Below, in pieces: positions 17,035 through 26,095 of a stretch of 64,000 bases of DNA (position 1 is its first letter; each line of letters starts with the position of its first letter). The position numbers were made by a program, and so were the translations under genes. The stretch spans positions 496,001-560,000 of the forward strand of contig NZ_RJVG01000001.1 of NCBI RefSeq assembly GCF_003752155.1, given 5' to 3'. Below the pieces are notes generated by a model. It had not been told where the DNA came from and did not search any database. It was given only the letters and a program-made list of their open reading frames with translations. The DNA comes from Mobilisporobacter senegalensis (GTDB lineage Bacteria > Bacillota > Clostridia > Lachnospirales > Lachnospiraceae).

Positions 17035-17571
17035 TTATTCCATCACATCTATATGACACATTTTCATAACTTCTAAGGCCTGTTTGTGGCTTTGTGGAGT
17101 TATTCCGGCGCAGCATGCTGCATCAACCGTTATCAATTTCTCCGGAAGAAATGTTTTCATTAATAAAGTATTTGAAATAACACAGATATCCGTACAGATT
17201 CCAATTAGTTCTATCTCTGAATATTCATTATATACACCATCTGCCAGATCTTTTGCTAATTCACTTGATCCAAAGGTGACTTTTTCATAAACTTTGTGAT
17301 CTTTTAAATTACAGATTTTTTGTATCTCTTTGCTGATTTCCCAGCCATCTGTGTTTTTAATACAATGTTTCACCGGAAGTTTTTTACCTTCATTTGTTTC
17401 AAGATAATTATCAAAATGAGTATCCTGGGTAAATATAATAGAATCTCCATTTCTTTGGTATTCTTTAATTTTATTCACTACGTTTCCTACAATCAGTTCT
17501 GCTTCTTTCGTCCCTAAGGCCCCATTGATAAAGTCATTCTGCATATCTACTACAACTAAAAGTCTATTCAT
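17035..17571 (-). CDS. Isochorismatase-family cysteine hydrolase (nicotinamidase-like)
   Basis: 178 residues from ATG 17571, eight bases after GAGGAG; an upstream GTG at 17580 is less likely. The family triad is visible: Asp in LLVVVDMQNDFINGAL, Lys in YEKVTFGSSEL, and Cys in GICTDICVISN. A DTH segment in FTQDTHFDNY occupies the position of nicotinamidase metal ligands but is not the canonical form. The product could hydrolyse nicotinamide or another amide; the KHCIKNTDGWEI segment is common in clostridial relatives labelled only as cysteine hydrolases. It lies 61 bp after trpA in the same direction with no clear terminator between, so read-through from the trp operon is possible. Confidence 0.85.
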   Translation of the reverse strand: MNRLLVVVDMQNDFINGALGTKEAELIVGNVVNKIKEYQRNGDSIIFTQDTHFDNYLETNEGKKLPVKHCIKNTDGWEISKEIQKICNLKDHKVYEKVTFGSSELAKDLADGVYNEYSEIELIGICTDICVISNTLLMKTFLPEKLITVDAACCAGITPQSHKQALEVMKMCHIDVME

Positions 17572-17631
17572 TGATTCCACTCCTCTATCACTTTATGTTA
17601 AATATAACCAAATATAAATTTAATGTCAATC

Positions 17632-18402
17632 CTAAATAATTGCCTCTTTCATCTTTTTCACATACTCATATACTGGTTCAACACAACCTGCACCATATTC
17701 TCCTACCATTCTGACAATGGCACTGCCTACAATAACTCCATCGGCATACCTGGCCATCTCTTTTGCCTGTGCTGGAGTTGAGATACCAAATCCAATTGCA
17801 CATGGAATGTTTTTTTCTTCTTTCACTAATTTAACCATTTCACTAATATCAGTTGTAATCTCTTTCCTGACACCTGTTACTCCCATAGATGAGACGCAGT
17901 ACACAAATCCTTCTGCCTCCTTTGCAATCATCTTAATCCTCTCTCTGGAAGTGGGGGCAATTAAAGAAATTAAATCTATGTCGTATTTATCACAGTATGG
18001 TTTTATCTCATCTTTTTCTTCAAAAGGAAGATCCGGAACGATAATTGCATCAATTCCATAACGGAAGCAATTTTTAATAAATTTCTCAGAACCATAAGTA
18101 TAGATTGGATTGGCATATGTCATAAATGCCAAAGGAACATATGTCTTTTCACGTACTCCCTCGACCATCTTAAAGATCTTATCTGTCGTAGTTCCAGCCT
18201 TTAATGCCCGTTCATCTGCCTGGGCAATTACATCCCCTTCCGCTACCGGATCAGAAAAAGGAATTCCTATTTCTATAATATCAGCCCCGGCTTTCGCCAT
18301 TTTAATAATAAGTTCTTCCGTTACTTTAAGAGAGGGATCTCCTGCCGTAACAAATGGTATGAACGCCTTCCCTTTTTCAAACACTTTTTCTATTCTACTC
18401 AT
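17632..18402 (-). CDS. trpA: Tryptophan synthase alpha subunit
   Basis: Cleaves indole-3-glycerol phosphate to indole and glyceraldehyde 3-phosphate and passes indole to TrpB. 256 residues, TIM barrel. Catalytic Glu in [15 protein letters not shown], Asp in [13 protein letters not shown] region (family position shortly after), and the phosphate loop [13 protein letters not shown]. Last gene of the trp operon, overlapping trpB by 8 bp, a usual arrangement that keeps the subunits in balance. Confidence 0.96.
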   Translation of the reverse strand: MSRIEKVFEKGKAFIPFVTAGDPSLKVTEELIIKMAKAGADIIEIGIPFSDPVAEGDVIAQADERALKAGTTTDKIFKMVEGVREKTYVPLAFMTYANPIYTYGSEKFIKNCFRYGIDAIIVPDLPFEEKDEIKPYCDKYDIDLISLIAPTSRERIKMIAKEAEGFVYCVSSMGVTGVRKEITTDISEMVKLVKEEKNIPCAIGFGISTPAQAKEMARYADGVIVGSAIVRMVGEYGAGCVEPVYEYVKKMKEAII

Positions 18403-19579
18403 GAATTCTGACCCCCTTTAAACGAGCAATTGCCGCTACATCTTTATCTCCTCTGCCAGATAAATTTATGACAAGAATCTTATCCTTATCCATAGTTGGT
18501 GCCAGCTTCATTGCATATGCAACCGCATGAGAACTTTCAATGGCAGGTATGATTCCTTCCGTTCTTGATAGATATTCAAATGCTTCTACCGCTTCTTTAT
18601 CAGTGATTGAAACATACCTTGCTCTGCCTGTATCATGAAGATTCCCATGCTCCGGTCCAATTCCAGGATAATCCAGACCTGCAGAAATGGAATATACAGG
18701 TGCAATCTGACCGTATTCATCCTGACAGAAATACGACTTCATACCATGAAAGATTCCAATACTTCCATTGGCAATGGTAGCTGCATTTTTATCCGTATCC
18801 AGGCCATGGCCCGCTGCCTCACAGCCGATTAAATCTACATCTTTATCATCAATAAAATCATAGAATAGTCCCATTGCATTGCTCCCGCCTCCTACACAAG
18901 CAATCAGGGCATCTGGAAGTCTTCCTTCTGATTCTACTATCTGTTTCTTAACTTCTTTCCCAATAATACTCTGAAAATCACGTACAATTGTTGGAAACGG
19001 ATGAGGTCCCATAACAGAGCCCAATACATAATAGGTATCCTCCACACGGGCAGTCCATTCTTTTAATGTTTCATTGACAGCATCTTTTAGGGTCTTCGTT
19101 CCACTGGTAACAGGATGAACTTTAGCTCCAAGCAGTTCCATTCGAAATACATTCAAGGCCTGCCGGTCTGTATCTTCTTTTCCCATAAAAATTTCACATT
19201 CCATTCCCATAAGTGCTGCAACTGTAGCCGTCGCAACTCCATGCTGACCTGCTCCTGTTTCTGCGATTACTCTTGTTTTACCCATCTTTTTGGCAAGCAG
19301 CATCTGTCCTAATACATTGTTGATCTTATGGGAACCTGTATGATTTAAATCTTCTCTTTTTAGATAAATCTTTGCCCCACCAAGATTTTCCGTCATCTTC
19401 TTTGCATAATATAATAATGATGGTCTTCCGGCATAATTCCTATACAATTCTTGTAATTCCTTACAGAAATCTTCATCGTCCTTATAATGATTATAAGCCT
19501 CTTCCACTTCAATTACTGCATTCATTAAAGTTTCTGGAATATACTGCCCGCCATGTACTCCAAATCTTCCTTTTAACAT
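18395..19579 (-). CDS. trpB: Tryptophan synthase beta subunit
   Basis: PLP enzyme condensing indole and serine to tryptophan. 394 residues, typical length. The PLP lysine is in [13 protein letters not shown], the phosphate-binding glycine run in [15 protein letters not shown], and the N-terminal [16 protein letters not shown] is characteristic of TrpB1. It works as an alpha2-beta2 complex with the product of the overlapping trpA. A gap of 74 bp separates it from trpF without a recognisable terminator. Confidence 0.97.
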   Translation of the reverse strand: MLKGRFGVHGGQYIPETLMNAVIEVEEAYNHYKDDEDFCKELQELYRNYAGRPSLLYYAKKMTENLGGAKIYLKREDLNHTGSHKINNVLGQMLLAKKMGKTRVIAETGAGQHGVATATVAALMGMECEIFMGKEDTDRQALNVFRMELLGAKVHPVTSGTKTLKDAVNETLKEWTARVEDTYYVLGSVMGPHPFPTIVRDFQSIIGKEVKKQIVESEGRLPDALIACVGGGSNAMGLFYDFIDDKDVDLIGCEAAGHGLDTDKNAATIANGSIGIFHGMKSYFCQDEYGQIAPVYSISAGLDYPGIGPEHGNLHDTGRARYVSITDKEAVEAFEYLSRTEGIIPAIESSHAVAYAMKLAPTMDKDKILVINLSGRGDKDVAAIARLKGVRIHE

Positions 19580-19653
19580 ACTCCTGTCACTCTCCTTAAA
19601 GAATTTACTTTGTCTTATTCTAATTAATATTATCCCAGTTTTTCTTATATATT

Positions 19654-20271
19654 TTAATAAGCACTTATCCTTACTAAGTCAACAATCTCTTTTATTTTCT
19701 CAGGATCTTTCAATCCATCTGTTTCCACACCACTGCTTATATCTATACAGTATGGGTTCGTTTCCTTTATGGCTTTTTGTATATTTCCATAATGAATTCC
19801 TCCTGCTAAGAAAAATGGCTTGTTCCTGATTGAGATTAAGCTCCAGTCAAAACTAATTCCATTTCCGCCATACTGATCTTCATGATATGCATCCAGAAGA
19901 ATGTAATCACATGGCATTTGATGGATCTTAAAGATATCTTGGGATTCTTTTACCCTGACCGCCTTAATAATCTGGCAGGATATCTTCATTTTTAACCTCT
20001 CTATATACTCTTTCGTTTCATCCCCATGCAACTGGACTAAATCAATAATCTTTTCGTTACATAGAGTTGCAATATTGTCTATATCTTCATTTACAAAAAC
20101 ACCAACAGACTTTATTTTGGGATCCAAATAGGATTTTAACTCTTTTGCTGTATCATAATTTACCTGTCTTTTGCTTTTCGCAAATACAAATCCAATATAA
20201 TCAGGTGATGCTTCATTTACCGCCATGATATCTTTGGTTCTTGTTAAACCGCATATTTTTATTTTTGCCAC
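19654..20271 (-). CDS. trpF: Phosphoribosylanthranilate isomerase
   Basis: Third step of tryptophan synthesis, an Amadori rearrangement. 205 residues, TIM barrel. The general base Cys is in [12 protein letters not shown] and the general acid Asp in [15 protein letters not shown]; the phosphate loop is [15 protein letters not shown]. Separate from trpC (25 bp gap), unlike the trpCF fusion of enterobacteria. Confidence 0.95.
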   Translation of the reverse strand: MAKIKICGLTRTKDIMAVNEASPDYIGFVFAKSKRQVNYDTAKELKSYLDPKIKSVGVFVNEDIDNIATLCNEKIIDLVQLHGDETKEYIERLKMKISCQIIKAVRVKESQDIFKIHQMPCDYILLDAYHEDQYGGNGISFDWSLISIRNKPFFLAGGIHYGNIQKAIKETNPYCIDISSGVETDGLKDPEKIKEIVDLVRISAY

Positions 20272-20296
20272 TTTCTTATCCTCATCTGATCAGATG

Positions 20297-21094
20297 TTAA
20301 CGTCCTCTTAGATACCTTAACATCTCTTTTTTATTCCCACTTCTCATAAGAGTTTCGCCGATTAGAACAGCATCTATTTTGTCTGATTTTAATTCTTTGA
20401 TATCTTCTGCTGTCTGAATTCCACTTTCTGCAATAAAAAGAATGTCTTCCGGTACTAATTTTCGAAGATGAATACAGTTATGAATATCGACTTCAAAAGT
20501 TGCAAGGTTACGATTGTTCACACCTATGATTCTTGCACCAGATTTTAATGCCAGCAGGACTTCTTCCCTCGTATGGGCCTCTACAATAGCGGATAATTTA
20601 AGTTCGTCACAAATCTTAAGGTATCTTTCAATTATTTCTTCATCCAGAAGAGTACAAATTAATAAAACCGCATCTGCCCCCATTATTTTAGCTTCATAAA
20701 TCTGATATTCGTTTACAGTAAAATCTTTCCGAAGTACAGGAATATTTACTTCTTTACTTATCTCTTCCAGATAAATATTGCTTCCTTGAAAATATTCCGG
20801 TTCCGTTAATACAGATATTGCTGAAGCACCTGCGTCCTCATAATCTTTTGCTATAGCTATATATGGGAAATCTTTTGCAATTATCCCTTTTGAAGGAGAT
20901 GCCTTTTTCACTTCGCAGATAAATGATATATCCCTGCTTTTCAGAGCTTTTTCAAAAGCAAAATCTTCTCTGTTATGAAATCTCCTCACCTTATCTCCAT
21001 CATATATCCTTCTCTTTAATTCTTCCAAAGACACTTTCTTTTTTGCTTCTTCCACACGCTTTTTGCTGGAAGAAGCAATGGTATTAAGGATCAT
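20297..21094 (-). CDS. trpC: Indole-3-glycerol phosphate synthase
   Basis: Fourth step of tryptophan synthesis, ring closure with loss of CO2. 265 residues. Catalytic and binding segments: FICEVKKASPSKGIIAKDF (Glu and Lys), PVLRKDFTVNEYQIYEA, IIGVNNRNLATFEVD and FIAESGI. All expected residues are present. Lies 74 bp after trpD and 25 bp before trpF. Confidence 0.96.
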   Translation of the reverse strand: MILNTIASSSKKRVEEAKKKVSLEELKRRIYDGDKVRRFHNREDFAFEKALKSRDISFICEVKKASPSKGIIAKDFPYIAIAKDYEDAGASAISVLTEPEYFQGSNIYLEEISKEVNIPVLRKDFTVNEYQIYEAKIMGADAVLLICTLLDEEIIERYLKICDELKLSAIVEAHTREEVLLALKSGARIIGVNNRNLATFEVDIHNCIHLRKLVPEDILFIAESGIQTAEDIKELKSDKIDAVLIGETLMRSGNKKEMLRYLRGR

Positions 21095-21168
21095 ATAGAT
21101 CCTCCTTTCTTAAATCTTTTCTTCACAGATTCCTTTCATAAAACGGCAATTTTAATATCAATCATCAG

Positions 21169-22176
21169 TTACTCATTGGATAATTTAATGAATTGATTTA
21201 ACTGTTCCATTGCCTTCCCACTGTCAATCATATCTGCTGCCATTTTTACACATTCTCTTAAAGTAATATCATTATAAGTCATATACAGGCAGACAGCAGA
21301 ATTGAGCACTACAATATCTCTCTTTGGGCCTTTCTCACCATTTAGGATTCTCCTTGCAATCTCAGCATTTTCTTTAGGATCTCCTCCTACTAAATCTTCC
21401 GGTTCACAATATTCAAAACCTAACTGCCGTGGATCTAAGAAGAAACTATTCAGGTTTCCATTATTCACTTCGCAGACAGTAGATGAGGCTGTTAATGTAA
21501 CTTCATCCAGACCATCATGCCCATGTACCACCATGGCTCTTTTTACACCTAAATTTGCTAATACTTTAGCAAGGGGCTCTACCAGATTTTCATCATATAC
21601 TCCAAGTAATTGAAGGTTTGCTCTGGCTGGACTGGCTAAAGGTCCCAGTATATTAAAGATTGTTCTCACACCTAATTCTTTTCTTACTGGTGCAGCGTAT
21701 TTCATAGAAGAATGGTATCTTGGGGCAAACATGAAACATAACCCGGTCTCTTTTAATATTTTTTCACTTTTTTCTACAGGGATATCAATGTTCACACCTA
21801 ATGCCTCTAGCACATCTGCACTTCCACATTTACTGGAAACGCTACGATTACCGTGCTTTGCCACTGGAATACCCGCTGCCGAAATTACGAAAGAAGATAT
21901 GGTGGAAATATTAAATGTAAATGCTTCATCCCCGCCAGTTCCAACAATTTCTAAGACATCCATATCAGGATTTAGTTTTGTACCATGTTTTCTCATACTA
22001 AGAGCGCAGGCAGTAATCTCATCAATACTTTCTCCTTTCATTCTCATGGCCGTTATGAAGGAAGATATCTGTGCATTGGTTGCTTCTCCACCCATAATTT
22101 CATCCATCACCGCTTCTGCTAAACCCAATGTTAAATCTTCTCTATTCATTAATTTATAGATTGCTTCTTGAATCAT
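21169..22176 (-). CDS. trpD: Anthranilate phosphoribosyltransferase
   Basis: Transfers phosphoribose from PRPP to anthranilate. 335 residues. The PRPP site is EIVGTGGDEAFTFNIST, the metal and anthranilate sites KHGNRSVSSKCGSADVLEAL and VHGHDGLDEVTLT. Overlaps trpG by 4 bp; trpG is separate rather than fused to trpD. Confidence 0.96.
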   Translation of the reverse strand: MIQEAIYKLMNREDLTLGLAEAVMDEIMGGEATNAQISSFITAMRMKGESIDEITACALSMRKHGTKLNPDMDVLEIVGTGGDEAFTFNISTISSFVISAAGIPVAKHGNRSVSSKCGSADVLEALGVNIDIPVEKSEKILKETGLCFMFAPRYHSSMKYAAPVRKELGVRTIFNILGPLASPARANLQLLGVYDENLVEPLAKVLANLGVKRAMVVHGHDGLDEVTLTASSTVCEVNNGNLNSFFLDPRQLGFEYCEPEDLVGGDPKENAEIARRILNGEKGPKRDIVVLNSAVCLYMTYNDITLRECVKMAADMIDSGKAMEQLNQFIKLSNE

Positions 22177-22754
22177 ACTGTATTACCCCCTATACTCAAA
22201 AAATTCTTCATAATCAGCTCACCCTGTGGAGTTAAAATAGATTCCGGATGGAATTGCAATCCATAGATTTCATAATCCCTATGTTTGATTGCCATTACTT
22301 CTCCACTCTCATCTTCTGCTATGACCAATAACTCATCTGGCAAGGTTTCCCTCTTCACAATTAAAGAATGGTATCTGGCTGCCTCTATCATAGGTGCCAG
22401 CCCCTTGAAGATACGGCTCCCATTTGCTATATGAATGGTACTTTGTTTCCCATGCATTAACTGTTTTGCTAAACCAATCTCTGCTCCAAATGTTTCACTG
22501 ATCGCCTGATGTCCCAGGCACACTCCCAGTATGGGAATCATTCCTTTCATTTTATGAATCATTTCTTCACATACACCTGCATCCCTCGGATATCCTGGTC
22601 CTGGAGAAATTATAATGTGGGATGGATTCAATTTTACAATCTCATCAGCACTCATCTCGTCATTACGGATTACTTTAATGTCATCTATGATACTGCTGGC
22701 AAGCTGCATCAGATTATAAGTAAAACTATCATAATTATCAATTAATAGTATCAT
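22173..22754 (-). CDS. trpG: Anthranilate synthase glutamine amidotransferase subunit
   Basis: Provides ammonia from glutamine to TrpE. 193 residues, class I amidotransferase. Catalytic Cys in LGVCLGHQAISETFG, His and Glu in GLQFHPESILTPQG; the N-terminus MILLIDNYDSFTYNLMQ is diagnostic. Overlaps both trpE and trpD by 4 bp. In related bacteria the same subunit may also serve p-aminobenzoate synthesis; no pab genes are in the window. Confidence 0.96.
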   Translation of the reverse strand: MILLIDNYDSFTYNLMQLASSIIDDIKVIRNDEMSADEIVKLNPSHIIISPGPGYPRDAGVCEEMIHKMKGMIPILGVCLGHQAISETFGAEIGLAKQLMHGKQSTIHIANGSRIFKGLAPMIEAARYHSLIVKRETLPDELLVIAEDESGEVMAIKHRDYEIYGLQFHPESILTPQGELIMKNFLSIGGNTV

Positions 22755-24211
22755 TGATCATCCACCTCACTTGCTCGTTCAATTGCCTCTATAATTGCCT
22801 TGGCTTTGTTCCCGGATTCTTCATATTCTCTGACCGGAATACTATCTGCGACAATTCCGGCCCCTGCCTGCACATAAACTTTATTGTCCTTTTTAACTGC
22901 CATTCGAATTGCAATACATGTATCCATATTCCCTGAGAAGTCAATATATCCAATTGCACCTCCATAGATTCCTCTTGGATTCTTTTCAAGCTCTCCTATA
23001 ATTTCGCATGCTCTTATTTTGGGTGCACCTGATAATGTTCCGGCTGGAAGAATCGATTCAATTCCATCAAGAGCATCTTTATCCGGCTTTATACTTCCCT
23101 CCACAATTGAAGTTATGTGCATAATCTTAGAGTACTTTTGCACTTTTTTATATTCTGTAACTCTTACACTGCAAATCTTCGATATTTTCCCCAAATCATT
23201 TCTGGCCAAATCCACCAGCATATTATGTTCCGAGAGTTCCTTCTCATCTAGTAGAAGTTCCTTTTCCAGTGCATTATCTTCTTCTATTGTCTCTCCTCTT
23301 GGTCTGGAGCCTGCAATTGGAAATGTTGATAAATTACCATCCTTTAGTTTTACTAATGTTTCCGGGGATGTACTAATAAGCTGCATCTCCTCATTTTCTA
23401 TAAATACCATATATGGTGACGGATTAGTCGTTCGAAGTACTCTGTACGCATTTAATAAACTATCTGAATACTCTGTTTCAAATCTTCTTGAAATAACTCC
23501 TTGAAAGATGTCACCATTCTTTATATACTTCTTCGTCTTCTCTACCATGGAGCAATATTCTTCTTTCGTTACATCACACTTAAACTTGGGGTTGCTTATT
23601 GTATGAATTTTGGAAGGAAAAGCAGGTTCATTAATAAGCCTTATAATTGCTTCAATATCTGCCACTGCTTTGCCGTAATTCTCCATTACTTTATCTGTTT
23701 TCATATTCACGATAATGTTAATTTTTTGCTTCAAATGGTCATAAGCAATGACTTTATCGAATAGCATTAAATCAAAATCATGAAACTCATTCCTTCGAAG
23801 CTTAAGCTTACTTTCTGCATATTCAATCATTTCATAAGCGAAGTACCCTACAAATCCTCCTGTAAAAGGAGGCATTCCTTCTATCTTTGGCGCCTTATAC
23901 TCTGCTAATATTTCTCTTAATACATTAAATGGTCCGTCAGAATGAAGAGTTTTCTTCTCACCATCCATGATGGTAATCTCACCTTTCTTACAAGTAACAT
24001 GAACAATTGGATTAAATCCAAGGAAAGAATATCTTCCCCATGTTTTGCCACCTTCAATGCTTTCAAGCAGATAATATTTTTTGCTGACCTGAGAGATTTT
24101 ACGTAAAAGTGAAATCGGTGTAATAATATCAGCATAGATTTCCTTGCAGATTGGTATAATTCTATACTCTGCTGCATAGTTTTCTATTTCATTACAGTTT
24201 GGTGTTATCAT
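22751..24211 (-). CDS. trpE: Anthranilate synthase component I
   Basis: First committed step, chorismate to anthranilate. The preferred start is ATG 24211 (MITPNCNEIENY), with AAGGTG eight bases upstream; the frame extends to a GTG at 24220. 486 residues. The N-terminal tryptophan feedback site LLES is present in YYLLESIEGGKTWGRY, and the catalytic region contains GSRPRGETIEEDNALEKEL, ARNDLGKI and LSGAPKIRACEII. The enzyme is therefore expected to be both feedback-inhibited and controlled at transcription by the T-box upstream. More than 400 bp of repeats separate the T-box from this start. Confidence 0.96.
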   Translation of the reverse strand: MITPNCNEIENYAAEYRIIPICKEIYADIITPISLLRKISQVSKKYYLLESIEGGKTWGRYSFLGFNPIVHVTCKKGEITIMDGEKKTLHSDGPFNVLREILAEYKAPKIEGMPPFTGGFVGYFAYEMIEYAESKLKLRRNEFHDFDLMLFDKVIAYDHLKQKINIIVNMKTDKVMENYGKAVADIEAIIRLINEPAFPSKIHTISNPKFKCDVTKEEYCSMVEKTKKYIKNGDIFQGVISRRFETEYSDSLLNAYRVLRTTNPSPYMVFIENEEMQLISTSPETLVKLKDGNLSTFPIAGSRPRGETIEEDNALEKELLLDEKELSEHNMLVDLARNDLGKISKICSVRVTEYKKVQKYSKIMHITSIVEGSIKPDKDALDGIESILPAGTLSGAPKIRACEIIGELEKNPRGIYGGAIGYIDFSGNMDTCIAIRMAVKKDNKVYVQAGAGIVADSIPVREYEESGNKAKAIIEAIERASEVDDQ

Positions 24212-24284
24212 ATTTATCACCTTATTTTCATCTAAAGATGGGATGAAAAACTCCTTTCTTATATTTTTGAGTTTGGGTAGATTA

Positions 24285-24661
24285 GAGCCGGGCAGACTTT
24301 AGAAAACTTCGTTTTCTAAAGTTCGTGGGCTCTCGCCCACTATCCGGATGATCAAACTTGAACTTTCATGTAAACATGGTGTTCGATTGGTCTTCAACGT
24401 TCTTTCATCGAGCCGACCAGACTTTAGAAAACGAAGTTTTCTAAAGTTCGTGGGCAGTCGCCCACTACCAGGATGATCAAACCTGAACTTCCATGTAAAC
24501 ATGGTGTTCGATTGGTCTTCAACGTTCTTTCTTCGAGCCGGGCAGACTTTAGAAAACTTCGTTTTCTAAAGTTCGTGGGCAGTCGCCCACTACCAGGATG
24601 ATCAAACCTGAACTTCCATGTAAACATGGTGTTCAGTTTGATCATCCTGCTGCTCGGCTCG
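24285..24661 (-). repeat. Three tandem 125-bp hairpin-rich repeats in the trp leader
   Basis: Units start at 24285, 24410 and 24535, each 125 bp and each beginning GAGCCG. Every unit carries three hairpins: ACTTTAGAAAA/TTTTCTAAAGT with a 5-base loop, GTGGGC/GCCCAC with a 4-base loop, and CCATGT/ACATGG. The 5-base loop is CTTCG in units 1 and 3 but CGAAG, its reverse complement, in unit 2. The last unit ends differently (GTTTGATCATCCTG, 24636-24649), forming a long inverted repeat with CAGGATGATCAAAC at 24594-24607. The block starts GAGCCGGGCAG and ends CTGCTCGGCTC, an imperfect terminal inverted repeat. No target-site duplication was seen. It lies downstream of the T-box terminator, so it is in the trpE mRNA. 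Function unknown. Confidence 0.9.
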
Positions 24662-24672
24662 TTGCCATCACG

Positions 24673-24958
24673 AAAAAAAAGCTCCTGCCCCTGCTAAAAC
24701 AGGGACAAAAGCTTCAAACTTCTGCGGTACCACCCAAATTGACGTATATTACGCCCACTCATTTTGCATACCATCATATGCACCCTACTGGTAACGGACA
24801 GGGTTCCCGTCAGCGCCTACTTCCACTACATAAAAATCTTATGGTTTTGGGCTGCCCTCACAAGTCCATTCAGAAAAATCTATGCTACCGCATTCTCACC
24901 ATTAGCGGTTCTCTGGATACACCTAATTTCTCTTACTTCTCTTGCTCATCGGTTTTAT
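24673..24958 (-). promoter_or_regulatory. Tryptophan-specific T-box riboswitch leader of the trp operon
   Basis: On the minus strand the T-box core GGGTGGTACCGC (24724-24735) is followed by a terminator hairpin whose arms include CCCTG and CAGGG and which ends in a run of eight T (24673-24714). Upstream, in the stem I region, GAATGGACTTG carries a TGG (Trp) triplet at 24866-24868 placed like a specifier codon. Known T-boxes pair this codon and the core with uncharged tRNA to prevent termination, so the operon should be read when charged tRNA-Trp is low. The specifier assignment is by position and context, not by folding calculation. Confidence 0.9.
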
Positions 24959-24966
24959 TTTTTACT

Positions 24967-24995
24967 ACTATACTCTGTTAAAGTGTTTTTGTCAA
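24967..24995 (-). promoter_or_regulatory. Sigma-A promoter of the trp operon
   Basis: Minus strand TTGACA (24990-24995), 17 bases, TATAGT (24967-24972). The start site would be near 24960, immediately before the T-box stem I, giving a leader of about 750 nt to trpE. Confidence 0.88.
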
Positions 24996-25096
24996 TACAA
25001 TATTTACATAATTTCCTTGTTCTTTTAATTAGAATTTCTAATATAAGATTTACTAAAACATGATAAATTAGATAAGATTGAAAAATAGTATATTAA

Positions 25097-25990
25097 TTAA
25101 ATATTTACATACTGTCTCTCAGCTTTCTTAAAGCAATCAATAATATCAATATGTCTTTTGTTCTTTGTCTTTCCTTTTAGCATTACCGCATAGTTGACGG
25201 TGGACATTTCATGACCTTCAATATGAAGACGTACAAAAAAACCATCATTTAAATATGGTATCGCTAAGGGTTCTGGAAGTACAGTTATTCCCATGCCCGC
25301 TTTTGCCGCTCTAATAAGGACTTCTGTATTAATGCTCTCTAATACAGGAGAAATATCTACCTTAAGTTCATGTGCCAATCCATCAAAACAATCTCTTAAT
25401 GTGCTCCCTTTTTCTCTCAATAAAAACGGAAGTTTCAACAAATCCTCACGATTGATCTTTTCTTTCTTTACAAACTCATTATTTGAAGAACACACTAAAA
25501 AGAGAGAGTACTCTGAAAGTAACTCTGTATTAAAGCCTTGATTTGATTCAAATCCTTCGGTAAAGGCAACATCTATTTCTCCATTTAGCAGTCTTCGCTG
25601 AACTTGCTGAACATTTTCTGCATATATTTTTAACGGAGTTCTGGGATAATTAATTTTGAATTGTTCTATTGCATATGGTAATGAATTCATTGCTATGGTG
25701 AGACTGACTCCTATTTTTAAAGGCACTTCTTCACCACCATACTTATTAAAGTTTTCCAAATCATCAAAGTCCCTCATTAACTGTTTTGCTTTCATTCGAA
25801 ATGCCTTTCCTTCTTCATTAAGATACAATTTTCCATTGATTCTATCAAAGAATAAAATTCCAATACTGGTTTCAAGTTCACCAATTGTTTTTGAAATTGC
25901 AGGTTGAGATACATATAATTGCTTAGCGGCTTCCGTAATAGACATGGTTTCACATACTGTTAAAAATATTTCTAATTGTCTTATATTCAT
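25097..25990 (-). CDS. LysR-family transcriptional regulator
   Basis: 297 residues. N-terminal winged helix (MNIRQLEIFLTVCETMSITE, then AAKQLYVSQPAISKTIGELE as helix-turn-helix) and a C-terminal two-lobed effector domain starting near PLKIGVSLTIAMNSLP. It is divergent from the split chromate-transporter genes with 105 bp between, the classic layout of a LysR protein controlling its neighbour. The intergenic palindrome at 26001-26018 lies 10 bp before its start, fitting autorepression and activation of the transporter. The effector is unknown; chromate or an oxyanion is not established. Confidence 0.92.
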   Translation of the reverse strand: MNIRQLEIFLTVCETMSITEAAKQLYVSQPAISKTIGELETSIGILFFDRINGKLYLNEEGKAFRMKAKQLMRDFDDLENFNKYGGEEVPLKIGVSLTIAMNSLPYAIEQFKINYPRTPLKIYAENVQQVQRRLLNGEIDVAFTEGFESNQGFNTELLSEYSLFLVCSSNNEFVKKEKINREDLLKLPFLLREKGSTLRDCFDGLAHELKVDISPVLESINTEVLIRAAKAGMGITVLPEPLAIPYLNDGFFVRLHIEGHEMSTVNYAVMLKGKTKNKRHIDIIDCFKKAERQYVNI

Positions 25991-26000
25991 TCTTTCACCC

Positions 26001-26018
26001 CATAACTTTTTAGTTATG
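26001..26018. promoter_or_regulatory. Candidate LysR binding site
   Basis: CATAACT-TTTT-AGTTATG, a perfect 7-bp inverted repeat with 4-base spacer, contains the T-N11-A arrangement usual for LysR boxes. It lies between the LysR gene and the divergent transporter genes. Confidence 0.65.
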
Positions 26019-26095
26019 TATAGCTTGCCATATATATATTTTTAATCAAGTGAAAGAGCTGATATTATATAGATAAACACTTTAGGAGGTCTTCT

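Noticed and set aside
24299-24645. Two overlapping minus-strand frames of 67 and 73 codons in the tandem repeats (MFTWKFRFDHPGSG...)
   Set aside because: They arise from the repeat units themselves, change frame because 125 is not a multiple of three, have no ribosome site and pass through strong hairpins. Treated as non-coding.
24285-24661. CRISPR array
   Set aside because: Units are 125 bp, directly adjacent without unique spacers, and internally palindromic. No cas genes are present.
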